From positions 51,015 to 115,014 of the forward strand of contig NZ_JXSS01000027.1 of assembly GCF_000855665.1 (NCBI RefSeq): a DNA stretch of 64,000 nt, given 5' to 3'. This stretch comes from Lysobacter sp. A03. Its GTDB lineage: Bacteria; Pseudomonadota; Gammaproteobacteria; Xanthomonadales; Xanthomonadaceae. The position numbers and the translations under genes are program-made. The notes below the pieces were generated by a model. The model was not told the origin of the DNA. It did not search any database and saw nothing but the letters and a program-made list of their open reading frames with translations. Numbering within the stretch: position 1 is the stretch's first letter; every line of letters begins with the position of its first letter. Shown here in pieces: positions 9,032 to 17,686 of the stretch.

Positions 9032-10462
9032 ATGACGCTGTTTTTCGCCTTCCACACCATCCTGGTCCTGGCCATCGTGGTCCGCATCCTCCTGCGCGAC
9101 GATCTGTCGCCGCCGGCGCGCCTGGCGTGGTTCGTGGTCCTGATCCTGCTGCCCTACTTCGGTACGGTGATCTACTTCCTGTTCGGCGAGATCGCCATTG
9201 GCCGCAGTGCCAGGCGCCGGCATCGGAAAGTCTCCGCCGAGATCAGGACGAAGGCCTCCGCATTCATGGGCGCACCCGGTGCGTCCGAAACGCTGATCGA
9301 CCCGCTCTATCGCCCGGCGTTCCGCTACGCCGCCTCGATCAACGGGTTCCATCCGGTCGTGGGCAATGCTGCCGAGCTGATGGTGGATGGCGACGAAACC
9401 CTGCGCCGGATGGTGGCGGACATCGATGCGGCGACCGCTCAGGTCCACCTGCTGTCCTACATCTGGCTGGAAGACCACACCGGCACGCAGATCGCGGAGG
9501 CATTGATGCGTGCCGCCAGGCGGGGCGTGACCTGTCGCGCCATGGCTGACGGCATGGGGTCACGGGCCATGGTCAAGTCCGCGCTGTGGAAGCGGATGGG
9601 TGAGGCGGGTGTCCACTGTGCGATCGCACTGTCGTTCCGAAATCTGGTGCGCGTCTTTGTCACCAGCCGCGTCGACCTGCGTAACCACCGCAAGATCATC
9701 GTGATCGACGGACACATTACCTATTGCGGAAGTCGCAACCTGGCCGATCCCGAGTTTCTGCCCAAGGCCAAATACGCGCCCTGGGTCGACATCATGCTGC
9801 GCTTCACCGGCCCGGTGGCGGCGCAGAACCAGCTGCTGTTCGCCAGTGACTGGATGCAAGCCACGGGTGACTCACTGGACGGGTTCGATCTGCTGGCGCA
9901 GCCCGTGGCGGGCGGCTTTCCCGCGCAGGTAATGGGTGTCGGGCCGACCGGACGGCGCGGCGCGACGCCCCAATTGTTCGCGAATCTGATCGCCAGCGCG
10001 GACCGCGACCTGACCATTTCCACCCCTTACTTCGTGCCGGACACGACATTGACGGACGCCCTGTGCGCGGCCGCCTATCGCGGGGTCGCGGTGACGCTCA
10101 TCTTCCCCAAGGTGAACGACAGTTGGATCGTGGCCGCCGTCAGCCACAGCTACTACCACCGGCTGCTTGACGCAGGGTGCGTGATCCATGAGTTCGAGGG
10201 TGGTCTGCTGCACGCCAAGACCATGACGATTGACGGCAAGGTCTCGGTGGTGGGGTCGTCCAACCTGGACCTGCGCAGCTTTGACCTGAATTACGAGAAC
10301 AACATCCTGTTGCAGGACGAGGTGGTCACGAATGCAATATTCGAGCGGCAGCAGGATTACATTCGCCGGTCTGAACAGGTTTTGTTGCCAGCCGTGCTGG
10401 CGTGGCCGTGGTACCGGCGGATATGGAACAACGTGATCGCGACGGTTGGGCCTGTGCTATAG
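9032..10462 (+). CDS. cls: cardiolipin synthase (phospholipase D superfamily)
   Basis: A 476-residue membrane enzyme that would join two phosphatidylglycerol molecules into cardiolipin. The N-terminus has two hydrophobic helices (about residues 3-20 and 30-50), as in ClsA. Two HKD phosphodiesterase motifs follow: HRKIIVIDG near residue 218 with CGSRN behind it, and HAKTMTIDG near residue 393 with GSSNLD behind it. The ATG at 9032 gives the expected short N-terminal lead into the first helix; an upstream in-frame start at 8978 exists. It sits between the pigment cluster and the restriction island and seems independent of both. Confidence 0.88.
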   Translation: MTLFFAFHTILVLAIVVRILLRDDLSPPARLAWFVVLILLPYFGTVIYFLFGEIAIGRSARRRHRKVSAEIRTKASAFMGAPGASETLIDPLYRPAFRYAASINGFHPVVGNAAELMVDGDETLRRMVADIDAATAQVHLLSYIWLEDHTGTQIAEALMRAARRGVTCRAMADGMGSRAMVKSALWKRMGEAGVHCAIALSFRNLVRVFVTSRVDLRNHRKIIVIDGHITYCGSRNLADPEFLPKAKYAPWVDIMLRFTGPVAAQNQLLFASDWMQATGDSLDGFDLLAQPVAGGFPAQVMGVGPTGRRGATPQLFANLIASADRDLTISTPYFVPDTTLTDALCAAAYRGVAVTLIFPKVNDSWIVAAVSHSYYHRLLDAGCVIHEFEGGLLHAKTMTIDGKVSVVGSSNLDLRSFDLNYENNILLQDEVVTNAIFERQQDYIRRSEQVLLPAVLAWPWYRRIWNNVIATVGPVL

Positions 10463-10778
10463 GTCGAAGCCATGTCGCGAGGGCGAGAATCGCCAGAGCT
10501 TCAGGGTCTGGTGGCAATACCGCTTCGGTCTAAGCGAATCGTCAGGTATCACTTTGGTAGATCGCCTAGCTCATTAATCCTCTATCTAGTCATTTCAAGG
10601 TGGAACGCAACGCTATTGATCCCTCTACGCAACCGCCCTCTTGGTAATATTAATAATAGCAATTCACGTAATGGTATTGAATCCAAGCCCTTTGGACAGT
10701 GTCAAGCAGCTTCTTTTATCGAAAAATTGTCCGAGTGCAGTGAAATGTTATGCCTAATTTATACATGAAGAACGTCAG
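10463..10778. other. AT-rich gap marking the left side of the restriction-modification island
   Basis: This 316-base gap holds no convincing gene. Base composition falls visibly from the GC-rich flank to AT-rich sequence from about 10540 on. One plus-strand open frame of 98 codons (10472-10768) has no recognisable features and no good ribosome-binding site. No tRNA, integrase or clear direct repeat was seen. It probably contains the left junction of the island. Confidence 0.5.
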
Positions 10779-13700
10779 CTAAATCTGTCCACCAACCCCT
10801 TTAAACTTCTCCACAAAAGCCGCAACCTTCTGAAAAACGATCTGTTTCTTTGTTTTGTATTGCGGATTAAGCGGGCTCATTGTCGGCAGAGTAGCATTGA
10901 GTGCGGTGCCGTTTTCAGTCGCGTATTCGCGATTTAGGGACGCCTTGATGTACCGCTTTGCCTCCTCCTTATTCAGAGTCTCCGACTGGATTAGCTGCTC
11001 GGCTTCGCGCTTTTGTTCCGCTTGGGCAAACTTGAAGAAGGCATCGATGACGCTCGCCTTGTCTCCGATGTCGTCCAGATTGGTTTGATTGATGAAGTCA
11101 ACAATGAGGCTCTCTTTTGCACGGCTCCCTATGCTGGCCCGGATCACCCGTCTGACTTCATCGATGAGTTCTTCCTTGTTCTTGGTCCTCTTGTTGTGAT
11201 CAAAGATAAGCTCCAAGATGTAATCGAGATTGATCTCTTGCGATTTCAGCAGATCCACCTCGAAGACGACATCATCCCAATCAACGGTCGATTGGTCCTT
11301 CTGCTCTCCATCTCTCTGATGTCGCAGCCAGTCACGCGTGTCATTGTAGGTAGAGCGGTAATCTTGAACCAATCGCTCAGACGGAACCTCGATTTTATGC
11401 ATAGCCTCAAGATCGTCGTCGCTTAGGTAGTGCTTCGCTTTGAACTCCTCCACCGCTTCTGCATCATCCTGGTCGACCCCTTGCAAGGCTATAAGCCCGG
11501 TAAACTCATCATAGTTGCGAAGAATGTTCTCTACCCGAAGGTATTCTCCGAACAGTTTTACGAACTCCTTTTTATCCTGCTCTTTGACAATCTCACCCGG
11601 ATCGGGAAAACGGCTTTTTAGCTCGTTCACCACCTCCAAATAACCACGGCAAGACCTTCCGGTGGCGATGTCGGTAAAGCCCTGCATGTATTCCTTGTAG
11701 CTCTTTTCCAACACCACACTCTTGGTGCTCGCATTGCCGAAGAGCGTGATCGATTCAATTGTGTTCTTTTCCAGATCGCGGAAGGTCACAATGTTGCCAA
11801 AGGTCTTGGTGGCATCATAAATCCGGTTGGTGCGTGAAAACGCTTGCAGCAGTCCGTGGTAACGCAGGTTCTTATCGACAAAAAGCGTATTGAGCGTCGG
11901 CGCATCAAAACCAGTCAAGAACATGCCCACCACGATCAGCAAGTCCACCTCCTGCTTCTTCACCCGCTGAGCCAGGTCGCGGTAATAGTTTTGGAAACCC
12001 TTGCTATCGACCCCGTAGTTCGTCTTGAACGCCGCGTTATAGTCACCAATGGCAGCACTGAGGAATTCCTTCGCGCTGCTATTCATGGCCGATACCTCGA
12101 AACTCTCGTCGGGGATGTCGCCAATCGCATCCTGTTCCTCGTTGGCTGCGAAAGAAAATATGGTGGCGACATTGAGACGTTTTTTCTCCTCCACGCCGCC
12201 TTGCAGCTTGCGTATGGCTTCATAATAGGCCTTGGCTGCATCCACACTGCTCACCGCAAACATGGCATTGAAGCCCTTGGCCCCCATGTGGGCACGATGC
12301 GTTTTCAGGGGGAAATTCTTGAGGATGTAGTCTGAGATCTCACGGATGCGATCTGGGTGCAGCAGTGCCTGCTTATTCTCCGCTGCCGTGAGTTTCGCCT
12401 CGTCCTGCTCGGTCTCGATGGCTTGGAACTGGGGACGCACATCGTTGTAGTCGACCTTGAATTTCAGCACCTTCTCATCGCGGATGGCGTCTGTGATGAC
12501 ATAGGAATGGAGCTCCAGTCCGAAGACGCTCTGCGTTGTTTCGGCACCCAAGGCGTTCTGCGGAAAAATCGGCGTGCCCGTGAAGCCAAACTGGTAATAC
12601 CGCTTGAACTTCTTTTGCAGGTTCCTTTGCGCCTCACCGAATTGGCTGCGGTGGCACTCATCGAAGATGAAGACCACTTGCTTGTGGTAGATGGGAAGGT
12701 CGCCATCCCCCCGCATCAGATTGTTGAGCTTCTGGATAGTGGTGACGATGATCTTGTTATCGTCCTTCTCCATGTTCCGCTTCAGGCCTGCCGTGTTCTC
12801 GGAGCCGTTAACGCTATCGGGCGAGAAGCGCTGGTATTCCTTCATCGTCTGGTAATCGAGGTCTTTGCGATCCACCACGAAGAACACCTTATCGACAAAA
12901 TCCAGCTCGGTGGCCAATCGCGCCGCCTTGAAACTAGTGAGGGTCTTTCCTGATCCGGTGGTGTGCCAGATGAAGCCGCCGCCTTCGGCCTTACTCCAAT
13001 TCTTCGCGTGGTAAGAACTCTTGATTTTCCAGAGGATGCGTTCGGTTGCAGCTATCTGGTAAGGGCGCATCACCAGCAGTGTGTTGTCCGCACCGAAGAC
13101 GGAATACTTCAAGAGTACTTCCAGCAGAGTGTGTTTCTTGAAAAAAGTCGCGGTAAAGTCCTTCAGGTCTTTGATCAGAGAGTTGTCTGCCTTCGCCCAG
13201 TTCATGGTGAAATCGAAGCTGTTCTTGTCCCGCTTGGTCGTATTGGCAAAGTAGCGGCTGTCCGTGCCATTGGAGATAACGAAAAGTTGCACATACTTGT
13301 AGAGGGAGTTCTCCGAATTGAAGCTCTCCTTGCTGTAGCGATGCAACTGGTTAAAGGCTTCACGGATCGCCACCCCGCGCTTTTTCAGCTCTACCTGCAC
13401 AAGTGGCAGCCCGTTGACAAGAATGGTCACGTCGTAGCGGTTGGCGTGGCTTCCTGTTTGCTCAAACTGCTTGATGGCCTGCAGCCTGTTGTTAAGCACA
13501 TTCTTCTTATCCAGCAGGTAAACGTTTTCAATGTGGCCGTCATCGAAGACAAAGTCATGGATGTAGTCCTCATGGAGTTTGCGGGCCTTGTCCGTGCTGT
13601 TCTCTCTGGTCGGGTCAAGATACTCCTGCACAAATCGTTGCCATTCGTCCTCCGTGAACCGCACCTCATTCAACACCTCAAGCTGCACCCGCACGTTCGC

Positions 13701-13883
13701 CAGCATCGCCTCCGGCGTGCGGATTTCCGTGTCGTAGCTGTAGCCCTGAGCCTCTAGATCACGGATGAATTCCTGCTCCAGGGCGTCTTCACTCTGGAAG
13801 CCTTCGGCGACCACGCTATCCGGCTGATAGCGATCGAGCACGATGAAGTGCTTGGTTTCGGCGATGGTGTTGTAGTCGGTCAT
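10779..13883 (-). CDS. hsdR: type I restriction enzyme, R (motor/nuclease) subunit
   Basis: The 1034-residue HsdR has the normal length for a type I restriction subunit. The N-terminal nuclease domain shows the Mrr-like core around YDVTILVNG and VELKKRG near residues 148-170. The superfamily 2 translocase follows with TTGSGKT near residue 307, DECH near 405 and FTGTPIF near 435. A C-terminal region beyond about residue 800 would dock onto the methylase. It is the last gene of the operon, and its ATG overlaps the stop of the nuclease-like gene before it (13880-13883, ATGA). Lower GC than the flanks suggests acquisition. Confidence 0.95.
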   Translation of the reverse strand: MTDYNTIAETKHFIVLDRYQPDSVVAEGFQSEDALEQEFIRDLEAQGYSYDTEIRTPEAMLANVRVQLEVLNEVRFTEDEWQRFVQEYLDPTRENSTDKARKLHEDYIHDFVFDDGHIENVYLLDKKNVLNNRLQAIKQFEQTGSHANRYDVTILVNGLPLVQVELKKRGVAIREAFNQLHRYSKESFNSENSLYKYVQLFVISNGTDSRYFANTTKRDKNSFDFTMNWAKADNSLIKDLKDFTATFFKKHTLLEVLLKYSVFGADNTLLVMRPYQIAATERILWKIKSSYHAKNWSKAEGGGFIWHTTGSGKTLTSFKAARLATELDFVDKVFFVVDRKDLDYQTMKEYQRFSPDSVNGSENTAGLKRNMEKDDNKIIVTTIQKLNNLMRGDGDLPIYHKQVVFIFDECHRSQFGEAQRNLQKKFKRYYQFGFTGTPIFPQNALGAETTQSVFGLELHSYVITDAIRDEKVLKFKVDYNDVRPQFQAIETEQDEAKLTAAENKQALLHPDRIREISDYILKNFPLKTHRAHMGAKGFNAMFAVSSVDAAKAYYEAIRKLQGGVEEKKRLNVATIFSFAANEEQDAIGDIPDESFEVSAMNSSAKEFLSAAIGDYNAAFKTNYGVDSKGFQNYYRDLAQRVKKQEVDLLIVVGMFLTGFDAPTLNTLFVDKNLRYHGLLQAFSRTNRIYDATKTFGNIVTFRDLEKNTIESITLFGNASTKSVVLEKSYKEYMQGFTDIATGRSCRGYLEVVNELKSRFPDPGEIVKEQDKKEFVKLFGEYLRVENILRNYDEFTGLIALQGVDQDDAEAVEEFKAKHYLSDDDLEAMHKIEVPSERLVQDYRSTYNDTRDWLRHQRDGEQKDQSTVDWDDVVFEVDLLKSQEINLDYILELIFDHNKRTKNKEELIDEVRRVIRASIGSRAKESLIVDFINQTNLDDIGDKASVIDAFFKFAQAEQKREAEQLIQSETLNKEEAKRYIKASLNREYATENGTALNATLPTMSPLNPQYKTKKQIVFQKVAAFVEKFKGVGGQI

Positions 13884-15055
13884 GATGTGGTTGTCGTCAC
13901 TCCAGAGTGCGCTCGCGCTGCTTCTTTGAAAGTGTGGCCACTGGTAACAAAATGATCGTAGATGATTTCGAGCATGTTTTTGATTTCTGGGGGGATCGGC
14001 TCAATTTCTTCGCCGGCATGCTTCGAATGCGCGCCGTAGTTAGTCAATCGTTGTGCATAAGGGTCAGTCCTACCTTCGCTAGTTTTAGGTAAAAGCTCTT
14101 CCCATCGTTTGTAACCTAAAAACGTCGAAGTCTTCTCCAGAACGTTTCGCATGAAGCCAAAGTGATATTTTTTGACGTTTCCGGTTTTGATCGCTTGCTC
14201 GATCTCCCTCATGAGGAAAAGGTGGTAGGAGAACGGAGCGTCCGAATCCTGTTCGAGTAGCTCAAACGTGTCATCGCTGCTTCTCTCCAAGAGCTGTTTT
14301 ACATGAAACCTTGGCTTCCAATTATCATCGCGGTCCTTGTTCTTGAATTCATTTGACAGAACATTGAAAAAGAGAGGGTTGTGAGTTGAAATAATGAATC
14401 GCAGTTCGGAACTATTGCTTTTGATAAGCGTTGCAAGATCGACGGCTAACTGAATGACGTGATTCTCATCCAATGAGCTCACTGGATCATCGATGAACAC
14501 ATACTCAAGGTTTTCAAACTGACCCGCTGAGTCATTCTCCGGTTCGCTCAGAGAGGAAACGACTTGCTCAATCACACTATAGAAAACGCTCCAAATGAAA
14601 TTACTTTCTTCTCCTTTCGAGATCTTGATGTTGTCTAAGGTCGCTTGATCTCCACCCTCCATACTAAAACGCACTTCTGTAAAGAGGGGGTTAAATACGG
14701 GTGTCAGCTTACTATTGGTGTAACGCCGAAAGTGTCTTGTTGCATTTAGCTCTTGCCCTTGATCCTTCAGAGCCCAATCGGTGTAGCTATTGGGCTGAAT
14801 GATCAGTTTGCGCTCTGTATCTCCCTGTAGATCATTGTCCCAGTAGAAAAGATCTTCGGTGAAGGCGTTGTAGTATAGAACTTTTGATTTGTAATCTTCA
14901 TCGCCCTCTGTTTCATCTGTGGGTTTGGGCGAGACCAGTTCCTTGAACTCACGTGACAAGCGGGTCTTTCCGCTCCCGTTGAAGGCATAGATCAGCTGCA
15001 CCTTTTTATTACTCGTCTGGAGTTGCTCGGCAATTTCTCTCAAGGTCTGGCTCAT
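13880..15055 (-). CDS. prrC: PrrC-family anticodon nuclease (RM-linked tRNA-cutting ATPase)
   Basis: This 391-residue protein closely follows the plan of E. coli PrrC (396 residues), which stays silent beside a type IC restriction enzyme and cuts the tRNA-Lys anticodon loop when a phage blocks that enzyme. The ABC-type ATPase head shows a Walker A AFNGSGKT at residues 24-31, the family-typical [21 protein letters not shown] as the ABC signature, [10 protein letters not shown] as Walker B and ISTHNP as the H-loop. The C-terminal third keeps a candidate Arg303, Glu307, His343 triad (RNVLE, then NYGAHS) matching PrrC Arg320, Glu324, His356. The ATG at 15055 lies one base after the hsdS stop. Placement hsdM-hsdS-prrC-hsdR is the same as in the E. 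coli prr locus. Family comparison is from memory. Confidence 0.85.
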   Translation of the reverse strand: MSQTLREIAEQLQTSNKKVQLIYAFNGSGKTRLSREFKELVSPKPTDETEGDEDYKSKVLYYNAFTEDLFYWDNDLQGDTERKLIIQPNSYTDWALKDQGQELNATRHFRRYTNSKLTPVFNPLFTEVRFSMEGGDQATLDNIKISKGEESNFIWSVFYSVIEQVVSSLSEPENDSAGQFENLEYVFIDDPVSSLDENHVIQLAVDLATLIKSNSSELRFIISTHNPLFFNVLSNEFKNKDRDDNWKPRFHVKQLLERSSDDTFELLEQDSDAPFSYHLFLMREIEQAIKTGNVKKYHFGFMRNVLEKTSTFLGYKRWEELLPKTSEGRTDPYAQRLTNYGAHSKHAGEEIEPIPPEIKNMLEIIYDHFVTSGHTFKEAARAHSGVTTTTS

Positions 15056-15056
15056 C

Positions 15057-15668
15057 TCAGACAACCATTTCCGTTTCACTTTCAGGTTTTGGGAAGTTCA
15101 ACAACAAGTCGCGGTAATACTCGTACTGCTTCTGTCGCAGTTCAAGCTCGGCTGTAAGCTCGACTGTAAGCTCGGTGAAGGTGTCCAAGATGCGGACGAT
15201 TTCCGCTTGGATGGCCAGCGATTTCTCAGGGTTACCTAGGCAGGGAATGGGTATTTGAAGTTTCTCAATCACGATAGCATCGAGTGTCGGGATTCCGGCA
15301 ACTCGAACTCTAGAGCGTAGATAGTTCTGAGAACCTATTAGCGCATAATATAGAAATCTATTATTTAGCGAGTCGCAGTGCTCAATCGCATAACAACCAT
15401 CTGATGACCAGAACTCTGCAGGGCTAAAACCTACCGTTCCTGCAGAAGCTCCCACGTTAATAATCATCACTGTGTTGGCCGGTCTATTACTTTTGGAGTA
15501 GTTTCCCATAGGTTCTAGGCCGCCGTGAAACACGGGGAAGGCTTCATCATCTGAAAGTTCTTTCCTTGTAAGTCTCGTGCCACGAAGAACATTGGCGACC
15601 TTACCCAGCGGCTTCCACTCCACCTCCGCACCATCGAGGAGCTTCTCTAAGTAAATGCTCGGACTCAT
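15057..15668 (-). CDS. hsdS: type I specificity subunit, half-length, one target recognition domain
   Basis: Only 203 residues, half the usual HsdS. It contains one target recognition domain (about residues 10-150) and one C-terminal coiled-coil spacer ending in [12 protein letters not shown]. The spacer carries short [11 protein letters not shown] repeats (about residues 162-175), typical of type IC enzymes such as EcoR124I, where repeat number sets the gap between the two half-sites. Half subunits of this kind can pair and read a symmetric split site. The ATG overlaps the hsdM stop (15665-15668), and the stop lies one base before prrC. It ends cleanly in frame with no sign of a broken second half between it and prrC. 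Confidence 0.88.
   Translation of the reverse strand: MSPSIYLEKLLDGAEVEWKPLGKVANVLRGTRLTRKELSDDEAFPVFHGGLEPMGNYSKSNRPANTVMIINVGASAGTVGFSPAEFWSSDGCYAIEHCDSLNNRFLYYALIGSQNYLRSRVRVAGIPTLDAIVIEKLQIPIPCLGNPEKSLAIQAEIVRILDTFTELTVELTAELELRQKQYEYYRDLLLNFPKPESETEMVV
15145..15175 (-). repeat. 12-base tandem repeat in the hsdS spacer region
   Basis: Two 12-base units, agctcggctgta at 15145-15156 and agctcgactgta at 15157-15168, differ at one base and are followed by a partial third unit at 15169-15175. They encode the [11 protein letters not shown]-type repeats of the HsdS coiled coil. In type IC systems gain or loss of such a unit by slippage lengthens or shortens the spacer by four residues and changes the recognised DNA site. 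Confidence 0.7.
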
Positions 15669-17221
15669 GCCTCACTCCCTTCGATTTCCGCGACGATGGT
15701 CTCGATGTTCTTGCGAAGCCCGTCGATTTTGCTGACGGTGACTTTAATTTTCTGATTCAGGTCGGTGATGTTGATCAGCTCTCGGGTGTCCTTGGCCTCG
15801 ATGTAGGAACTGACGGAGAGGTTGTAGTTATTTTCGGCGACCTTCTCCATCCGCACGGACTGGGCGACATGCGGCATATCCTCCTTATGGTTGAAGAGCT
15901 CCACAATCGCTGCGACGTGGGCATCGGTCATCAGGTTGTTGTTGGTCCCTTTCTTAAAAAAATCCTCACCCGAGGCATCGATGAACTGAACTTTGGTATC
16001 GGTCTTGTGCTTGGAGAGCACGAGGATGTTCACCGCAATGGTGGTGCCGTAGAACAGGTTTGGCGCCAGTGAAATGACGGTCTCCACAAAGTTGTTCTCC
16101 ACCAAATATTGGCGAATTTTTTGTTCGGCTCCACTCCGGTAAAAAATCCCAGGAAAGCAGACGATGGCGGCCCGCCCTTTGCTGGAGAGATAATTGAGAC
16201 AGTGCAGAACGAAGGCGAAGTCTGCCTTGGACTTCGGTGCCAGCACACTGGCGGGAGCAAAGCGCTCGTCATTGATGAGGGTGGGATCATCGCTGCCAAT
16301 CCATTTCAGCGAGTAGGGCGGATTGGAGACAATGGCATCGAAGGGCTTCTCCTCGCGGAAGTGTGGCTCGGTCAGCGTGTTGCCCAACTTGAGGGTGAAC
16401 TTGTCGTAGTTCACGTTGTGGAGGAACATGTTCATCCGCGCGAGGTTGTAAGTGGTGTGGTTGATCTCCTGACCGAAGAAACCTTCCTCGATCAAGTGGT
16501 CATCCATGTGCTTCTTCGCCTGTAGCAGAAGCGAGCCGGAACCTGCGGCGGGATCGTAGATCTTGTTCACGCTCGTCTGCCCGTGGATAGCAAGCTGGGC
16601 AATGAGTTTGGAAACATGTGGAGGCGTGAAGAACTCACCACCCGACTTGCCCGCATTGGCCGCATAGTTGCCGATAAGGTATTCGTAAGCCTCCCCGAAG
16701 ACGTCAATCTCGCTGTCCTCAAAGTGGCCGAAGTCAAGTTCGTTGACTCCTTTTAGCACGGCGGAGAGGCGACTGTTCTTGTCTTTGACCGTTCTACCTA
16801 AGCGGTTGCTCGTGGTGTCGAAATCATCAAACAGCCCGTTGATGTCCTCCTCAGAGGCGTAACCCGTGGCCGAACTCTCGATCGCAGTGAAGATCGCCTT
16901 AAGATCCGTGTTGAGGTTTTCGTTGTCATTCGCCTTGGCGACTACGTTTTCAAAGAGCTGGCTGGGATAGATGAAGTAGCCCTTGGTCTTGATGGAATCG
17001 ACTTTGATTTCGTTGGTGATAACACCGTCCCCAAGCTCGGCGTAGTCGATGCTCTGTTCGCCGCCTTCCATATAGCGCGCGAAATTCTCACTGATGAAAC
17101 GGTAGAAAAGCGCGCCAAGTACATATTGCTTAAAATCCCATCCGTCCACCGTGCCGCGCACATTATTAGCAATCTGCCAGATGCGGCGTTTCAGTTCGTC
17201 AAATTGTTGAGTGCTTGTCAT
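15665..17221 (-). CDS. hsdM: type I DNA methyltransferase, M subunit
   Basis: This 518-residue N6-adenine methylase has the standard HsdM length. The N-terminal helical domain (about residues 1-150) is followed by the S-adenosylmethionine site DPAAGSG near residue 222 and the catalytic NPPY near residue 300. It is the first gene of the operon hsdM-hsdS-prrC-hsdR on the minus strand, so methylation is made before restriction. Its stop overlaps the hsdS start in an ATGA junction. Codon usage and composition are more AT-rich than the genes on either side of the island. Confidence 0.95.
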   Translation of the reverse strand: MTSTQQFDELKRRIWQIANNVRGTVDGWDFKQYVLGALFYRFISENFARYMEGGEQSIDYAELGDGVITNEIKVDSIKTKGYFIYPSQLFENVVAKANDNENLNTDLKAIFTAIESSATGYASEEDINGLFDDFDTTSNRLGRTVKDKNSRLSAVLKGVNELDFGHFEDSEIDVFGEAYEYLIGNYAANAGKSGGEFFTPPHVSKLIAQLAIHGQTSVNKIYDPAAGSGSLLLQAKKHMDDHLIEEGFFGQEINHTTYNLARMNMFLHNVNYDKFTLKLGNTLTEPHFREEKPFDAIVSNPPYSLKWIGSDDPTLINDERFAPASVLAPKSKADFAFVLHCLNYLSSKGRAAIVCFPGIFYRSGAEQKIRQYLVENNFVETVISLAPNLFYGTTIAVNILVLSKHKTDTKVQFIDASGEDFFKKGTNNNLMTDAHVAAIVELFNHKEDMPHVAQSVRMEKVAENNYNLSVSSYIEAKDTRELINITDLNQKIKVTVSKIDGLRKNIETIVAEIEGSEA

Positions 17222-17686
17222 AGAGTTGATTTTGGTTTAATCCGGCGTAAATGGGCTGGCGCGGTGCGTGCGTGATAGCTGTTAGACACAATAGTGGTGT
17301 CTCATGTCTTTGGTCGGAGTCCTTGGTGCGAACGAGTTTAAAGCGATCCATTGCTTTCGTGGGCGGTATTGTCTAGTTCCTGTGTCTAATCTCGGAGCCG
17401 AATTGCAACGAGAGAATTGATGCCATCGAATCCTCGCACTCCGCCCGGGACGGCGCAACGGCGCAACGGCGATCACCTTGATTGCTGGACGAGTTGCACC
17501 GCCGAATCCGTCGGCTTCGGCTGGCGATTCGGACCACAGTTCTGCGCCCATCAGTTTCCGCGTTTCATTCGGAACAGCGGGCAGCGATCTAGTGGTTTCC
17601 GATCGGGCCGGTCGGGAAGGCAGCCATCCGCCGGCGGCACCGTGTTCCAATAGCCCCGTTTGGATCCACCGGCAGGAGTGACATCG
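17222..17686. other. intergenic region at the right side of the island, with a 9-base inverted repeat
   Basis: The 465 bases between hsdM and the peptidase gene hold no convincing gene. A perfect 9-base inverted pair lies at 17282-17290 (ttagacaca) and 17381-17389 (tgtgtctaa), enclosing 90 bases. A second, nested 6-base inverted repeat (agacac, then gtgtct) lies at about 17284-17302. These resemble the ends of a small mobile-element remnant but no transposase fragment is readable. From about 17400 on the sequence is again GC-rich. Confidence 0.45.

Noticed and set aside
10472..10768. 98-codon plus-strand frame left of hsdR
   Set aside because: It spans the composition change at the island edge, lacks a clear ribosome-binding site and resembles no family.
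15057..15668. HsdS as a broken gene
   Set aside because: The frame is intact, the stop sits one base before the next start, and no second recognition domain remnant follows; a natural half subunit fits better.
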